Positions 29,770 through 38,480 of a stretch of 64,000 nt of DNA are shown piece by piece (position 1 is the first letter of the stretch; every line of letters begins with the position of its first letter). The translations under genes and the position numbers were made by a program. The notes beneath the pieces are model-generated. The model was given only the letters and a program-made list of their open reading frames with translations. It was not told where the DNA came from and did no database searches. The stretch spans positions 1 through 64,000 of the forward strand of contig WOUR01000032.1 of NCBI GenBank assembly GCA_009772935.1. The letters run 5' to 3'. The DNA is from Rhodospirillaceae bacterium. GTDB taxonomy: Bacteria > Pseudomonadota > Alphaproteobacteria > Reyranellales > Reyranellaceae.

Positions 29770-30618
29770 ATGGCAGACGCTCTGCAAAAGGTCGCGCTGG
29801 TCACCGGCGCCAACCAGGGCCTGGGACTGGCTTTGGTGCGAGCGCTGTGCAGCGCCCTTGGCATGGGGAGCACCGTGTACCTTGCGGCCCGTGATATGGG
29901 CCGTGGCGAGGCGGCGTGCGCGCTGCTGCAGCGGGAGGGGCTGAGTCCCGCACTGATCCAGCTGGACATCGCCGATGCTGCCAGCGTTTCGGCGGCCGCC
30001 GACGAGATCAAGGCGCGCCATGGCGGCATTGACATCGTGATCCAGAACGCGGCGGCGCGGATCACGCGGGAGACACCGCAGACGGATCAGGTCGCGCGTT
30101 TCGTCGACACCAACAATCACGGGACGCTTCGGATCATCGAGGCTTTCGTTCCGCTGCTGCGGGACAATGCGCGGTTCATCGTGGTGGCGAGTTCCTTCGG
30201 CTCGCTGCGCCATCTCGATCCACGTCTGCACGCCCGTTTCGACTCGCCAGGGCTCACGCTGGACGACATCGAGCATGCGATGGACGATTTCGCGGCGGCA
30301 ACGCGCGCCGGTTCGGCCCGAGAAGCAGGCTGGCCCGACTGGATCAACGTGCCGTCGAAGATCGGCCAGGTGGCTTCGGTACGCGTCCTCGCGCGAGACA
30401 GGTCGGAAGAGTTCCGCCGGCGCGGCATCCTTGTGAACGCTGCCTGTCCCGGCCTCGTCGATACGGAAGCATCGCGCCCATGGTTTGCCGACATGTCGAA
30501 GGCGGCGACGCCGGACGAGGCGGCGCGAGATCTCGTTTGGCTAGCCACTCTGCCGGCGGGGAGCGAAGAACCCTATGGCGTGCTGGTGCGCCATCGTAAG
30601 CCGTATCCGTGGACCTAG
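29770..30618 (+). CDS. Short-chain dehydrogenase/reductase of the carbonyl reductase type, catalytic Tyr replaced
   Basis: This 282-residue Rossmann protein has the NADP site VALVTGANQGLGLALVRAL, the structural QNAAAR and the catalytic-region Ser in IVVASSFGSL. Its nearest pattern is the CBR1-like group, as shown by EAGWPDWINVPSKIG and VNAACPGLVDTEASRPWF. In CBR1 the active site reads Tyr-x-x-x-Lys. Here the Lys (197) is present but the Tyr position (193) is Asn, codon AAC at 30346. Normal SDR reduction is therefore doubtful. It is convergent with the EamA gene with a one-base gap. Confidence 0.85.
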   Translation: MADALQKVALVTGANQGLGLALVRALCSALGMGSTVYLAARDMGRGEAACALLQREGLSPALIQLDIADAASVSAAADEIKARHGGIDIVIQNAAARITRETPQTDQVARFVDTNNHGTLRIIEAFVPLLRDNARFIVVASSFGSLRHLDPRLHARFDSPGLTLDDIEHAMDDFAAATRAGSAREAGWPDWINVPSKIGQVASVRVLARDRSEEFRRRGILVNAACPGLVDTEASRPWFADMSKAATPDEAARDLVWLATLPAGSEEPYGVLVRHRKPYPWT

Positions 30619-30619
30619 G

Positions 30620-31534
30620 TCAACGTGTGTTCGACAGGATCAGAACCACACCGGCCATGATGAGGACGATGCCCGCCAGCTCTCTCCGGCTCATCGGTTC
30701 GTGGAAGACGCGGCGTGAGACGAAGTAGCTGAAAACGACCTCGATCAGGATCAGAGTTCGCACCTGGGAGGCTGGTGCCAGCGCGAGCGCCGTCACGTTG
30801 GCGAGCGACGCCAGGGCGCCGGCAACTCCGGCGAACATCGAGACACGCCAGTGCCGAAACGCGCCGAGCACGATGGCGGGATTGCGTGCGAGCAGCCAGA
30901 GACAGAGCAGGACGGCCTGCACGAGCTGGCTCCAGAATAGTGTCTCCGCGGCGGCAAGGAACGGCGAGCCGGTGTGCAGCGCCAGGTTTGCGCCGCGATA
31001 GCCCACGACCGAAATCGCGAAGGCGGACCCGGAGGCCAGACCATAGAAGGTGGCCGGATCCGCCCAGCTGCGCTTTGCTCCGTCGAGTGACGGAGGCCGC
31101 GGCGAGAGCAGGACGACGCCCAAGGTCGCCGCGACGATGGCCGCGATGGCCAGCGCCGACAGCGTTTCGTCGAGGAAGAGCACGGAGAAGACCGCGACCT
31201 GGATGACCTCACTTTTGGAGTAGACGAGCCCGATCGCGAAGCTGCGCTCTTCCATCGCCCGCAATAGCAGGGCCGTGCCTGCCATTTGACTGAGCGCAGC
31301 GACCACCACCCAGCCGCCAAAGGTCCAGGTGAGGGCGGGCTGAGGGACGCCACCGAACAGGAGCACCAGGCAAAGCCACACGGCGAGAACGGGCATGCCG
31401 TAGAGAAAGCGGACCAGCGTCGCGCCGAGCGTCCCCAGTTCGGCCGTGAGATGGCGTTGCGCGGTGTTGCGGACGGTCTGTGCCGCAGCGGCGAAGACGG
31501 TGAGTGGTATCCAGAGCCAAGACGGGGGAATCAT
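30620..31534 (-). CDS. EamA/DMT family transporter
   Basis: This 304-residue inner-membrane protein has about ten hydrophobic helices arranged as two EamA repeats. Conserved pieces include VRFLYGMPVLAVWL, YSKSEVIQVAVFSVLFLDETLSA in the first half and LILIEVVFSYFVSRRVFHEPMSRRE in the second. Family members export amino acids or other small metabolites; the substrate here is unknown. It is divergent from the second liv operon. Confidence 0.9.
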   Translation of the reverse strand: MIPPSWLWIPLTVFAAAAQTVRNTAQRHLTAELGTLGATLVRFLYGMPVLAVWLCLVLLFGGVPQPALTWTFGGWVVVAALSQMAGTALLLRAMEERSFAIGLVYSKSEVIQVAVFSVLFLDETLSALAIAAIVAATLGVVLLSPRPPSLDGAKRSWADPATFYGLASGSAFAISVVGYRGANLALHTGSPFLAAAETLFWSQLVQAVLLCLWLLARNPAIVLGAFRHWRVSMFAGVAGALASLANVTALALAPASQVRTLILIEVVFSYFVSRRVFHEPMSRRELAGIVLIMAGVVLILSNTR

Positions 31535-31562
31535 ATCGTCGGCTCGTCAGGAGGGTTGTCGT

Positions 31563-31592
31563 TTGACCATGTGGAACAATTGCACATAGGAT
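31563..31592 (+). promoter_or_regulatory. Candidate sigma-70 promoter of the second liv operon
   Basis: TTGACC (31563-31568) and TAGGAT (31587-31592) are separated by 18 bases, about 46 bases upstream of the binding-protein start. Matches to consensus are five of six and four of six. Confidence 0.5.
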
Positions 31593-31638
31593 CGCCGCAA
31601 TCGGTCAGCGACCGCAAAAGAATTTCGGGAGTAACACC

Positions 31639-32910
31639 ATGACGTCCACCGAGTCGCGGCGCGCGAGCCGTCGTCAAGTTCTGAAGGGTGCCGGAGCGCT
31701 GGCCGCCGCCGGGGTGATTGGCGCTCCCGCGATCAGCAAGGCGCAGACCGGCACCATCAAGATCGGGGTGCCGACGATCCTGTCGGGCCGTGTCGCGATC
31801 CTCGGCCAGACCAGCGTCGGCGGCCTCAAGGTCGTATTCGACAAGTTCAACGCGGCGGGGGGCATCAACGGCCGCAAGATCGAGATGGTGGTCCGCGACT
31901 CCAAGGGCGCGCCGCAGGAAGCCGCCAAGGTGACGCGCGATCTCATCAACAACGACAAGTGCGAGATCATCCTCGATGCCGAGGCGTCGAGCGCCGCCTT
32001 CGCCGTCCAGGAGGTCATCCGCGAGATCGGCGTGCTCTGCCTCCATTCCAATTCCGAAACCTCGTCGCTGACGGCCGATCCCAAGCTGCACGTGCCGACG
32101 GCGTTCCGGACCGCCCGCCAGGGCATTCACGATGCGATCGGCGGCGGCGACTACGCGGCGAAGATCGCCAAGGCCAAGGGCCTGAAGAAGTGGGCGACCT
32201 GTTCGCCGGACTATGCCTATGGCCGCTCGAACACGGCCGAGTTCATGGAATACGCCAAGCACTTCGACGGCAACATCCAGGTCGTCGAAGAGTCGTGGCC
32301 CAAGCTGTTCCAGCCCGACTACACCGAGGTCGTCACCAAGCTCCTCAATGCCAAGGCCGATGCGATGTACTCGGCGCTGTGGGGTGGAGATCTGGTGGCC
32401 TTCATCGACCAGGCCAACCTCTACGGGCTGTTCGACAAGCAGGCGTCGTTCATGGTGAACCTCGGCGACTACGGCGTCGTCGACCAGGTGAAGCAGTTCC
32501 CCCAGGGCGTCTACTCGGGCGGCCGCTACAATCGCACGGTGCCGGCGACCAAGGAAAACGAGGAGTGGTACCAGAATTACGTCAAGACGCAGAAGCACAA
32601 GCCGACCAACTGGTCGTGGGAGAACGCGGTCGCCGCCGAGTTCGTCGTCGAGGCGCTCAAGAAGACCAACGGCGACACGAACGGCAAGAAGATGGCCGAG
32701 GCCATCAAGGGAATGACCCTCAAGAGCCAGTTCGGCACCAAGGGGACCGTGACGATGCGAGCCGAGGACAACACCCTTGTCGACTACATCATCGGCTACG
32801 GCGTCTCGCTCTCCAAGGAGCCCTACGTGTCCGACTTCCAGGCCTCGGCGTGGGAGCCGATCTTCGAGCTCGAGAAGCAGTGGAAGAAGAAGCAGGGCTA
32901 CATTTCCTGA
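31639..32910 (+). CDS. Liv/HAAT-type ABC transporter substrate-binding protein with Tat signal
   Basis: This 423-residue periplasmic binding protein has an N-terminus that carries twin arginines (SRRQVLKGAGALAAAG), so export by the Tat route is likely, unlike the Sec-exported LivK at 2638. The mature part begins IKIGVPTILSGRVAILGQ. The first gene of a complete five-gene importer operon (binding protein, livH, livM, livG, livF). Substrate is unknown; the AxxxSE segment (SNSETSSLTADP) differs from classic leucine-binding proteins, so an amide or aromatic acid is possible. Confidence 0.92.
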   Translation: MTSTESRRASRRQVLKGAGALAAAGVIGAPAISKAQTGTIKIGVPTILSGRVAILGQTSVGGLKVVFDKFNAAGGINGRKIEMVVRDSKGAPQEAAKVTRDLINNDKCEIILDAEASSAAFAVQEVIREIGVLCLHSNSETSSLTADPKLHVPTAFRTARQGIHDAIGGGDYAAKIAKAKGLKKWATCSPDYAYGRSNTAEFMEYAKHFDGNIQVVEESWPKLFQPDYTEVVTKLLNAKADAMYSALWGGDLVAFIDQANLYGLFDKQASFMVNLGDYGVVDQVKQFPQGVYSGGRYNRTVPATKENEEWYQNYVKTQKHKPTNWSWENAVAAEFVVEALKKTNGDTNGKKMAEAIKGMTLKSQFGTKGTVTMRAEDNTLVDYIIGYGVSLSKEPYVSDFQASAWEPIFELEKQWKKKQGYIS

Positions 32911-32940
32911 CCGGCCGCCGCTTTAGAGTAGGGTAAACAG

Positions 32941-33843
32941 GTGGATCTCGATGCGTTGCTACGCTGCGTCGGGACGACGTCATGCGTCGTCACGCAGCTC
33001 ACCAGCGGCATGATCATCGGCATGCTGCTGTTCCTGATCGCGTCCGGCGTGACGCTGATCTTCGGCGTGCTCAACGTCATCAACTTCGCGCACGGCTCGC
33101 TCTACATGATCGGGGCGTATGCGGCATGGACCTTCTACCAGCTCACCGGCAGCTACTTCGTCTCCGCCTTGGGGGCGGCCGTGGCGGTCGGCATGCTGGG
33201 CGTGCTCTTCGAGCGAGTGCTGATGAGCAAGGTCTACGGATCCAACGTGCTCATGCAGCTTCTGGTCTGCTATGCCGTTGTGCTGATCTCCGACGACCTG
33301 ATCAAGATCATCTGGGGGCCGGTGCCGCTCTCGATGGGCATGCCCCCCGAGTTCCGGCTGCCGCCCATCCGCTTCATGGGCGGCGTCATTCCGCCGTTCT
33401 ATCTCTTCATGATCCTGGCGGCGATGGCGATCGGATTGCTGCTGTGGCTGGTGATCGTCCGCACGCGCTTCGGCAGCGTCGTACGGGCCGCGGCCATCAA
33501 TGGCCCGATGGTGTCGGCGCTCGGCATCCGGGTGAACCTCTACTATGCCGCCGTATTCGGCATCGGCAGCGCGCTCGCGGGCGCGGCGGGGGCGCTTGCG
33601 GCACCCGTGCGCTCGCTGACTCCGGGCATGGGCTTCTCGATCCTGATCGAGTCCTTCATCGTGACGGTGATCGGCGGCATGGGCTCGATCGTCGGCGCCT
33701 TCGTGGCCTCGATCATCATCGGCCTCACGCGCTCCTTCGGCAGCATCGGCTTCCCGCTGTTCGTCGACGGGGTGATGTTCCTGATCATGGCGCTGGTCCT
33801 GATCTTCAAGCCCAGCGGCCTGTTCGGCCGCCCACACCGGTAG
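32941..33843 (+). CDS. livH: Liv-type ABC transporter permease LivH
   Basis: This 300-residue permease has about eight membrane segments. Family marks are LIFGVLNVINFAHGSLYMIGAY and, near the end, ESFIVTVIGGMGSIVGAF, with the ATPase-contact loop RAAAINGPMVSALGI. GTG 32941 is the apparent start, 30 bases after the binding protein gene. Followed six bases later by livM. Confidence 0.94.
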   Translation: MDLDALLRCVGTTSCVVTQLTSGMIIGMLLFLIASGVTLIFGVLNVINFAHGSLYMIGAYAAWTFYQLTGSYFVSALGAAVAVGMLGVLFERVLMSKVYGSNVLMQLLVCYAVVLISDDLIKIIWGPVPLSMGMPPEFRLPPIRFMGGVIPPFYLFMILAAMAIGLLLWLVIVRTRFGSVVRAAAINGPMVSALGIRVNLYYAAVFGIGSALAGAAGALAAPVRSLTPGMGFSILIESFIVTVIGGMGSIVGAFVASIIIGLTRSFGSIGFPLFVDGVMFLIMALVLIFKPSGLFGRPHR

Positions 33844-33849
33844 GCGGCG

Positions 33850-34857
33850 ATGGCGGGACGTTGGCGTGATCTCGGCCTAGCTGCGCTGGGGCTTCTTGTG
33901 CTTCTGCTGGTGCCCGTGGTCGGCGCACCACCGGCCATCCGCGACTTCATCATGTTCGGCATGGCCTATGGGCTGCTGGCCATGTCGCTCAACCTGCTGA
34001 TCGGCTACACCGGGCTGGTGTCGTTCGGCCACGCAATGTTCTTCGCCGCCGGCGCCTATGCGTTCGGGCTCGCGATGCAGTCCGGCAAGTTCTCGATTCC
34101 GGGCGCGTTCGTGCTGGCGATGGCGTTTACCGCGACAATGGCCCTGATCGTCGGCGCGATCTGCGTGCGGCTGAACGAGATCTACTTCGCCTTCCTGACG
34201 CTGGCCTTCCAGATGCTATTCTACAACATCATCCTGGGCTGGGTGTCCTTTACGGGCGGCGACCAGGGGCTGATGGGCGGCATTCCGCGGCCGAAGTTCC
34301 TGGGCATCGATCTCGCCGACCGAACGCAACTCTACATCTTCTGCTCGGTGGCGTTCGTCGTCTGCATCGCCATCCTGCGCCAGGTCGTGACGTCGCCGTT
34401 CGGCTACACGCTGCGCATGATCCGCGACAACCAGGAGCGCGCGGCCTTCCTCGGCATCAACGTGACCATGGTCAAGCTGGCCTGCTTCGTGATTTCCGCC
34501 TGCATCGCGGGCGTGGGCGGCATCCTGCTCACCCTGTTCGTGTCGGGCGCCTATCCCAATTTCGGCTTCTGGACGACCTCGGGCGAGGCGATCTTCATGA
34601 TCCTGCTGGGCGGGTCGAACGTCTTCCTGGGGCCGCTGGTCGGCACGGTGATCCTGCGCCTGCTAAACGACATCACGGTAAGCTACACCAGCCACACCGA
34701 ACTGGTGCTGGGTATCGTGATCCTCGTCCTGGTCCTCGGCCTGCGCAAAGGCCCGCTCGACCTGCTCGCCGACCGCTGGGAGAACCGGCGGCAGGCCAAG
34801 GCCCAGGCGGTGCGCGACGCGGCCGACAAGGACGCGCAGGCGGGCAGGGACGCCTGA
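33850..34857 (+). CDS. livM: Liv-type ABC transporter permease LivM
   Basis: This 335-residue permease is partner of LivH. It shows GLLAMSLNLLIGYTGLVSFGHAMFF and the loop MIRDNQERAAFLGINVTMVKL. The last 30 residues are hydrophilic and Ala/Lys/Asp-rich (RRQAKAQAVRDAADKDAQ), an extension beyond the usual end. It is separated from livG by one base. Confidence 0.94.
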   Translation: MAGRWRDLGLAALGLLVLLLVPVVGAPPAIRDFIMFGMAYGLLAMSLNLLIGYTGLVSFGHAMFFAAGAYAFGLAMQSGKFSIPGAFVLAMAFTATMALIVGAICVRLNEIYFAFLTLAFQMLFYNIILGWVSFTGGDQGLMGGIPRPKFLGIDLADRTQLYIFCSVAFVVCIAILRQVVTSPFGYTLRMIRDNQERAAFLGINVTMVKLACFVISACIAGVGGILLTLFVSGAYPNFGFWTTSGEAIFMILLGGSNVFLGPLVGTVILRLLNDITVSYTSHTELVLGIVILVLVLGLRKGPLDLLADRWENRRQAKAQAVRDAADKDAQAGRDA

Positions 34858-34858
34858 C

Positions 34859-35614
34859 ATGCTGAAGCTCGAGAACCTCAAGAAGTCCTTTGGCGGCGTC
34901 GCGGCGACGCGCGACGTCACACTCGATTTCGCCGACGGCTCGCTCAGCGCCATCATCGGTCCCAACGGCGCGGGCAAGACGACGCTGTTCAACCTGATCA
35001 CCGGCCGCTTCCCGCCCGACACCGGCCGGATCCTGCTGGCGGGCGAGAACATCGCCGGCCTCTCGCAGCGCCGGATCGTCCGGCTAGGGGTCGGGCGGGC
35101 CTTCCAGGTGGCGAGCCTGTTCCCGACGCTCACCGTCTCGGAAGCTCTGGCGGCGGCGGCGCAGGCCCATCAGCGGCGCGAGACCGTGCTGCGCTCGCCG
35201 TTCCCGCTCGCCACGACGACGAAGCATGGCGACGAGATCATGGAACTGCTTGGGCTCACGCGGGTCGCGGGCATCCTGAGCCGCAACCTGAGCCACGGCG
35301 ACCAGAAGCTGCTCGACATCGGCCTGGCGCTGGCACTGGAACCGAAGGTGCTGCTGCTCGACGAGCCGACCGCCGGCATGGGCCCCGAGGAGCGCTGGCG
35401 CATGATCGAGACGGTGCAGCGCCTGTGGCGGGCGCGGCGCATGACGCTGATCTTCATCGAGCACGACATGGACATCGTCTTCAAGGTCGCCCAGACGGTG
35501 CGCGTCCTGTCCTACGGATCGGTGCTGGCCGAAGGTACGCCTGACGAGGTGCGGACCAACCCCAAGGTGATCGAGGCCTATCTCGGCAAGTCCGCGCACG
35601 GGGCAGTGGCATGA
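34859..35614 (+). CDS. livG: Liv-type ABC transporter ATP-binding protein LivG
   Basis: This 251-residue ATPase has Walker A GPNGAGKTTLFN, signature LSHGDQKLLDIGLALAL, Walker B VLLLDEPTAGMGP and switch FIEHDMDIVF. The LSHGDQ signature variant is common in Liv systems for urea, amides and aromatic acids. The stop overlaps livF in an ATGA. Confidence 0.94.
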   Translation: MLKLENLKKSFGGVAATRDVTLDFADGSLSAIIGPNGAGKTTLFNLITGRFPPDTGRILLAGENIAGLSQRRIVRLGVGRAFQVASLFPTLTVSEALAAAAQAHQRRETVLRSPFPLATTTKHGDEIMELLGLTRVAGILSRNLSHGDQKLLDIGLALALEPKVLLLDEPTAGMGPEERWRMIETVQRLWRARRMTLIFIEHDMDIVFKVAQTVRVLSYGSVLAEGTPDEVRTNPKVIEAYLGKSAHGAVA

Positions 35615-36327
35615 GCGCCGGTGAGATTCTGCGCGTCGATGATATCGACGTCTTCTACGGCGCCAGCCAGATCCTGTTCGGCGTCTCGTTCGGGGTGGAA
35701 AAGGGCCAGTCCCTGGCGCTGCTCGGCCGCAATGGCGCGGGCAAGAGCACGACCATGAAGGCCATTATCGGCATTGCACCGGCCACGCGGGGCAGGGTCT
35801 CCGTGCGCGGCACGCCGGTGCAGAAGTTCACGCCTGATCGTATCGCCCGCGAGGGCGTGGGTTTCGTTCCTGAGGACCGGCAGATCTTCCCAGAGCACTC
35901 GGTCGAGGACAATCTGAAGATCGCGATCAAGGCCGGCGTCGGGGGCCGGATCGATTGGACCCTCGAGAAGATCTATGACGTCTTCCCGATCCTCGCCTCG
36001 ATGCGCGGGCGCATGGGCGGAAGGCTGTCGGGCGGCGAGCAGCAGATGCTCACCATCGCGCGCACGCTCATGGGAAATCCCGACGTCGTGCTGCTCGACG
36101 AGCCCAGCGAAGGGCTGGCACCGATCATCGTCGAGAAGATCGGCGAACTGATCCAGCGCCTGCGCGACATGGGCACCACCCTGATCGTGGCTGAGCAGAA
36201 CATGCATTTCTGCCTCGATATCGCGAGCCACGTCGCCGTGATCGACAAGGGCCACATCGTCTATCGCGGGTCGATCGACGAGTTGCGCGCCAACGACGAC
36301 GTGAAGAAGCGCTATCTTGCGGTCTGA
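35611..36327 (+). CDS. livF: Liv-type ABC transporter ATP-binding protein LivF
   Basis: This 238-residue ATPase has Walker A GRNGAGKSTTMK, signature LSGGEQQMLTIARTLM, Walker B VVLLDEPSEGLAP and switch LIVAEQNMHF. It closes the second liv operon. Its 3' end overlaps the 3' end of the convergent histidine kinase gene by 16 bases, and there is no terminator. Confidence 0.94.
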   Translation: MSAGEILRVDDIDVFYGASQILFGVSFGVEKGQSLALLGRNGAGKSTTMKAIIGIAPATRGRVSVRGTPVQKFTPDRIAREGVGFVPEDRQIFPEHSVEDNLKIAIKAGVGGRIDWTLEKIYDVFPILASMRGRMGGRLSGGEQQMLTIARTLMGNPDVVLLDEPSEGLAPIIVEKIGELIQRLRDMGTTLIVAEQNMHFCLDIASHVAVIDKGHIVYRGSIDELRANDDVKKRYLAV

Positions 36328-37694
36328 AGGACGACGCGAAGACCGGGCATGGCATCCTCGAGTCGGATCGTGAGCCCATGCAGGCCGGCGATCGCCTTGA
36401 CCATCGCCAGGCCAAGGCCACTGCCCGACGTCGAGCGGCTGCGGTCGAGCCGGTAGAAGCGGTCGAAGACCTTGTCGTGCTCTGCGGCCGGGATACCCGG
36501 CCCGTTGTCGGCCACCTCGATCTCGAACCCTTCGCCCTGCCGGTGCAGGCCGAGGCGCAGCTTCGTACCTTCGGGCGTGTGGCGCAGGGCGTTCTCCAGC
36601 AGGTTGGACACGAGCTGGGCCATCAGCTGGCGGTCGCCGGTCAGCGTGGCGCCGGGCTCGACCTCGACTTCGAGGGTACGGTCCGAATCCTCGGCGACGG
36701 GCTGGTAGGTCTCCCCCAGGTTCTTCAGCAGGGCGGAGACGTCGAAGGCAGCGAAGGCACTCTTCTGCGCGCCGGCCTCGACCTGGGCGATGCGCAGCAG
36801 GGCCGAGAAGGTCTCCAGCAGGGCATCGGCTTCCTCGATGGCGGCGTCGGTGGCGGCGCTGTAGTCGGCGGTCGTGGTCGCCCGCTCACGGGCATCCTCC
36901 AGCCGTTGGCGCAGGCGGCCGAGCGGCGTGCGCAGGTCGTGGGCGATGTCGCTCGACACCTGGCGCAGCCCGTCCATGAGCTGCTGGATGCGGGCCAGCA
37001 TGGCGTTGAGGCTGGCCACCAGCTGGTCGATCTCGTCGTGCGTGCCCCGCACGGGGATGCGGGCCGAGAGATCGCCTTCCATGATGGCGCGGCTGGTGCG
37101 CGTGATCGTGTCGATGCGGCGCAGAAAATTGCTGCCGAGCAGGACGCCGCCGGCGATGGCCAGCAGCAGAGTGAGGCCGCCCGACCAGGCGAAGGCGCGA
37201 ATGATGGCGCGCTGCATGTCGACCAGGCGGTTGGCATCCTGGGCCACCAGCAGGAATGAGCCATCGGGCAAGGTGAGGCCGAACCCCGTCAGCTTGGGGC
37301 GCTCGCCGGGCCGTTCGGGATCGATTTCCGTCTGCGGCTGGTCGGGTTCGAAATCGATGGCGCCGTTGACCGGCGGCATCCCGGGCAGGTTGCCGACGAC
37401 GACGCGGCGGTTGGGCGCCTGCAGCAGGTAGAAGATTGGGCCCCGGGTGCGGAAGTTGATGCGCCGCGTGATCTGCTCGGCGAGGCCCGCCAGGCCGCTG
37501 CGGCGGTGGACTTCGGCCAGCTGATAGGCCTCGGAGCGTAGGACGGCGGCCATGTCGTTCTGCATCGCCGCGGTCGCCGTCCAATAGACGCTGGCGAACA
37601 ACACGCCTGCCGACAGGATGAACAGGACAGCATAGAGCAGCGGCAGGCGGAAGCTTGCCGAGCGCAGGATCCTAATCAGGCGCGCGGATGACAT
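36312..37694 (-). CDS. Two-component sensor histidine kinase
   Basis: This 460-residue membrane kinase has a transmembrane helix at about 17-40, a periplasmic sensor of about 120 residues, a second helix at about 168-188 and a HAMP domain (RRIDTITRTSRAIMEGDLSARI). The phosphorylated His252 lies in SSDIAHDLRTPLGRL, followed by N-box LLENALRHTPEG, G1 DNGPGIP and G2 GSGLGLAMVKAIAG. It overlaps the response regulator gene upstream by 23 bases. The signal is unknown; the divergent degP suggests envelope stress or metal sensing. Confidence 0.93.
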   Translation of the reverse strand: MSSARLIRILRSASFRLPLLYAVLFILSAGVLFASVYWTATAAMQNDMAAVLRSEAYQLAEVHRRSGLAGLAEQITRRINFRTRGPIFYLLQAPNRRVVVGNLPGMPPVNGAIDFEPDQPQTEIDPERPGERPKLTGFGLTLPDGSFLLVAQDANRLVDMQRAIIRAFAWSGGLTLLLAIAGGVLLGSNFLRRIDTITRTSRAIMEGDLSARIPVRGTHDEIDQLVASLNAMLARIQQLMDGLRQVSSDIAHDLRTPLGRLRQRLEDARERATTTADYSAATDAAIEEADALLETFSALLRIAQVEAGAQKSAFAAFDVSALLKNLGETYQPVAEDSDRTLEVEVEPGATLTGDRQLMAQLVSNLLENALRHTPEGTKLRLGLHRQGEGFEIEVADNGPGIPAAEHDKVFDRFYRLDRSRSTSGSGLGLAMVKAIAGLHGLTIRLEDAMPGLRVVLQTAR

Positions 37695-38346
37695 AGCCTG
37701 CCCCCCTGATCGTATGGAGCAGCGGCTTGTCGAAACCCTTGTCGATCTTGGAGCGCAGCCGGCTGATATGCGTCTCGACGATGTTGGTCTTGGGATCGAA
37801 ATGGAAGTCCCAGACCTTCTCGAGCAGCATGGTGCGCGTCACCACCTCGCCGGCGTGGCGCAGCAGATACTCGAGGACCTTGAATTCCTGGGCGAGCAGC
37901 TCGATCCGCTTCCCGCCGCGCGTCACGGTGCGCGCCAGCAGATCCATTTCGAGATCGCCGGCGACGAGGGAGGTCGCCGCAACGATCGGCGGACGACGGG
38001 AGAGGGCGCTGATGCGGGCCCTGAGTTCGGCGAAGGCGAAAGGCTTGGTGAGGTAGTCATCGCCGCCGGCTTCCAGCCCCGCGACACGGTCGTCTACACC
38101 GCCCATGGTGGTGAGGAACAGGACCGGCGCCTTCATGCCGGTGGCGCGGGCCGCCTTGACGAGCGACAGCCCGTCCATCTGCGGCAGCATCCGGTCGACG
38201 ATCAGCACGTCGTATTTCTCGCCCGTGGCGAGATACAAGCCGTCGCGTCCATTGTCGGCATGGTCGACCACGTGGCCGTGCTCGCGCAGGCCCTTGGCGA
38301 TGTAGTCGGCGGTTTGCTTGTCGTCTTCAACGAGGAGGATTTTCAC
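37672..38346 (-). CDS. OmpR/PhoB-family response regulator
   Basis: This 224-residue regulator has an N-terminal receiver with the acidic pair ED (7-9), phosphoacceptor Asp51 in LIVDRMLPQMDG, switch Thr in LFLTTMG and Lys in DYLTKPFAF. The C-terminal winged helix carries LLAQEFKVLEYLLRHAGEVVTRTMLLEKVWD and VETHISRLRSKID. First gene of the regulator-kinase operon, divergent from degP with 134 bases between. It probably controls degP and itself, which is inference. Confidence 0.94.
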   Translation of the reverse strand: MKILLVEDDKQTADYIAKGLREHGHVVDHADNGRDGLYLATGEKYDVLIVDRMLPQMDGLSLVKAARATGMKAPVLFLTTMGGVDDRVAGLEAGGDDYLTKPFAFAELRARISALSRRPPIVAATSLVAGDLEMDLLARTVTRGGKRIELLAQEFKVLEYLLRHAGEVVTRTMLLEKVWDFHFDPKTNIVETHISRLRSKIDKGFDKPLLHTIRGAGYVIRAPD

Positions 38347-38480
38347 GGCGCCCGTCTATCCCGGCGCCGGCCCCCGGCGCAACGTTCCCGAACTATACAA
38401 ACATTCAATCCTGCGGCCATCCGGGCGCTACAGGCCTCCCCCCATATTGCCCTCACCCCCCAAGGAGGAGGCTGTAGATC

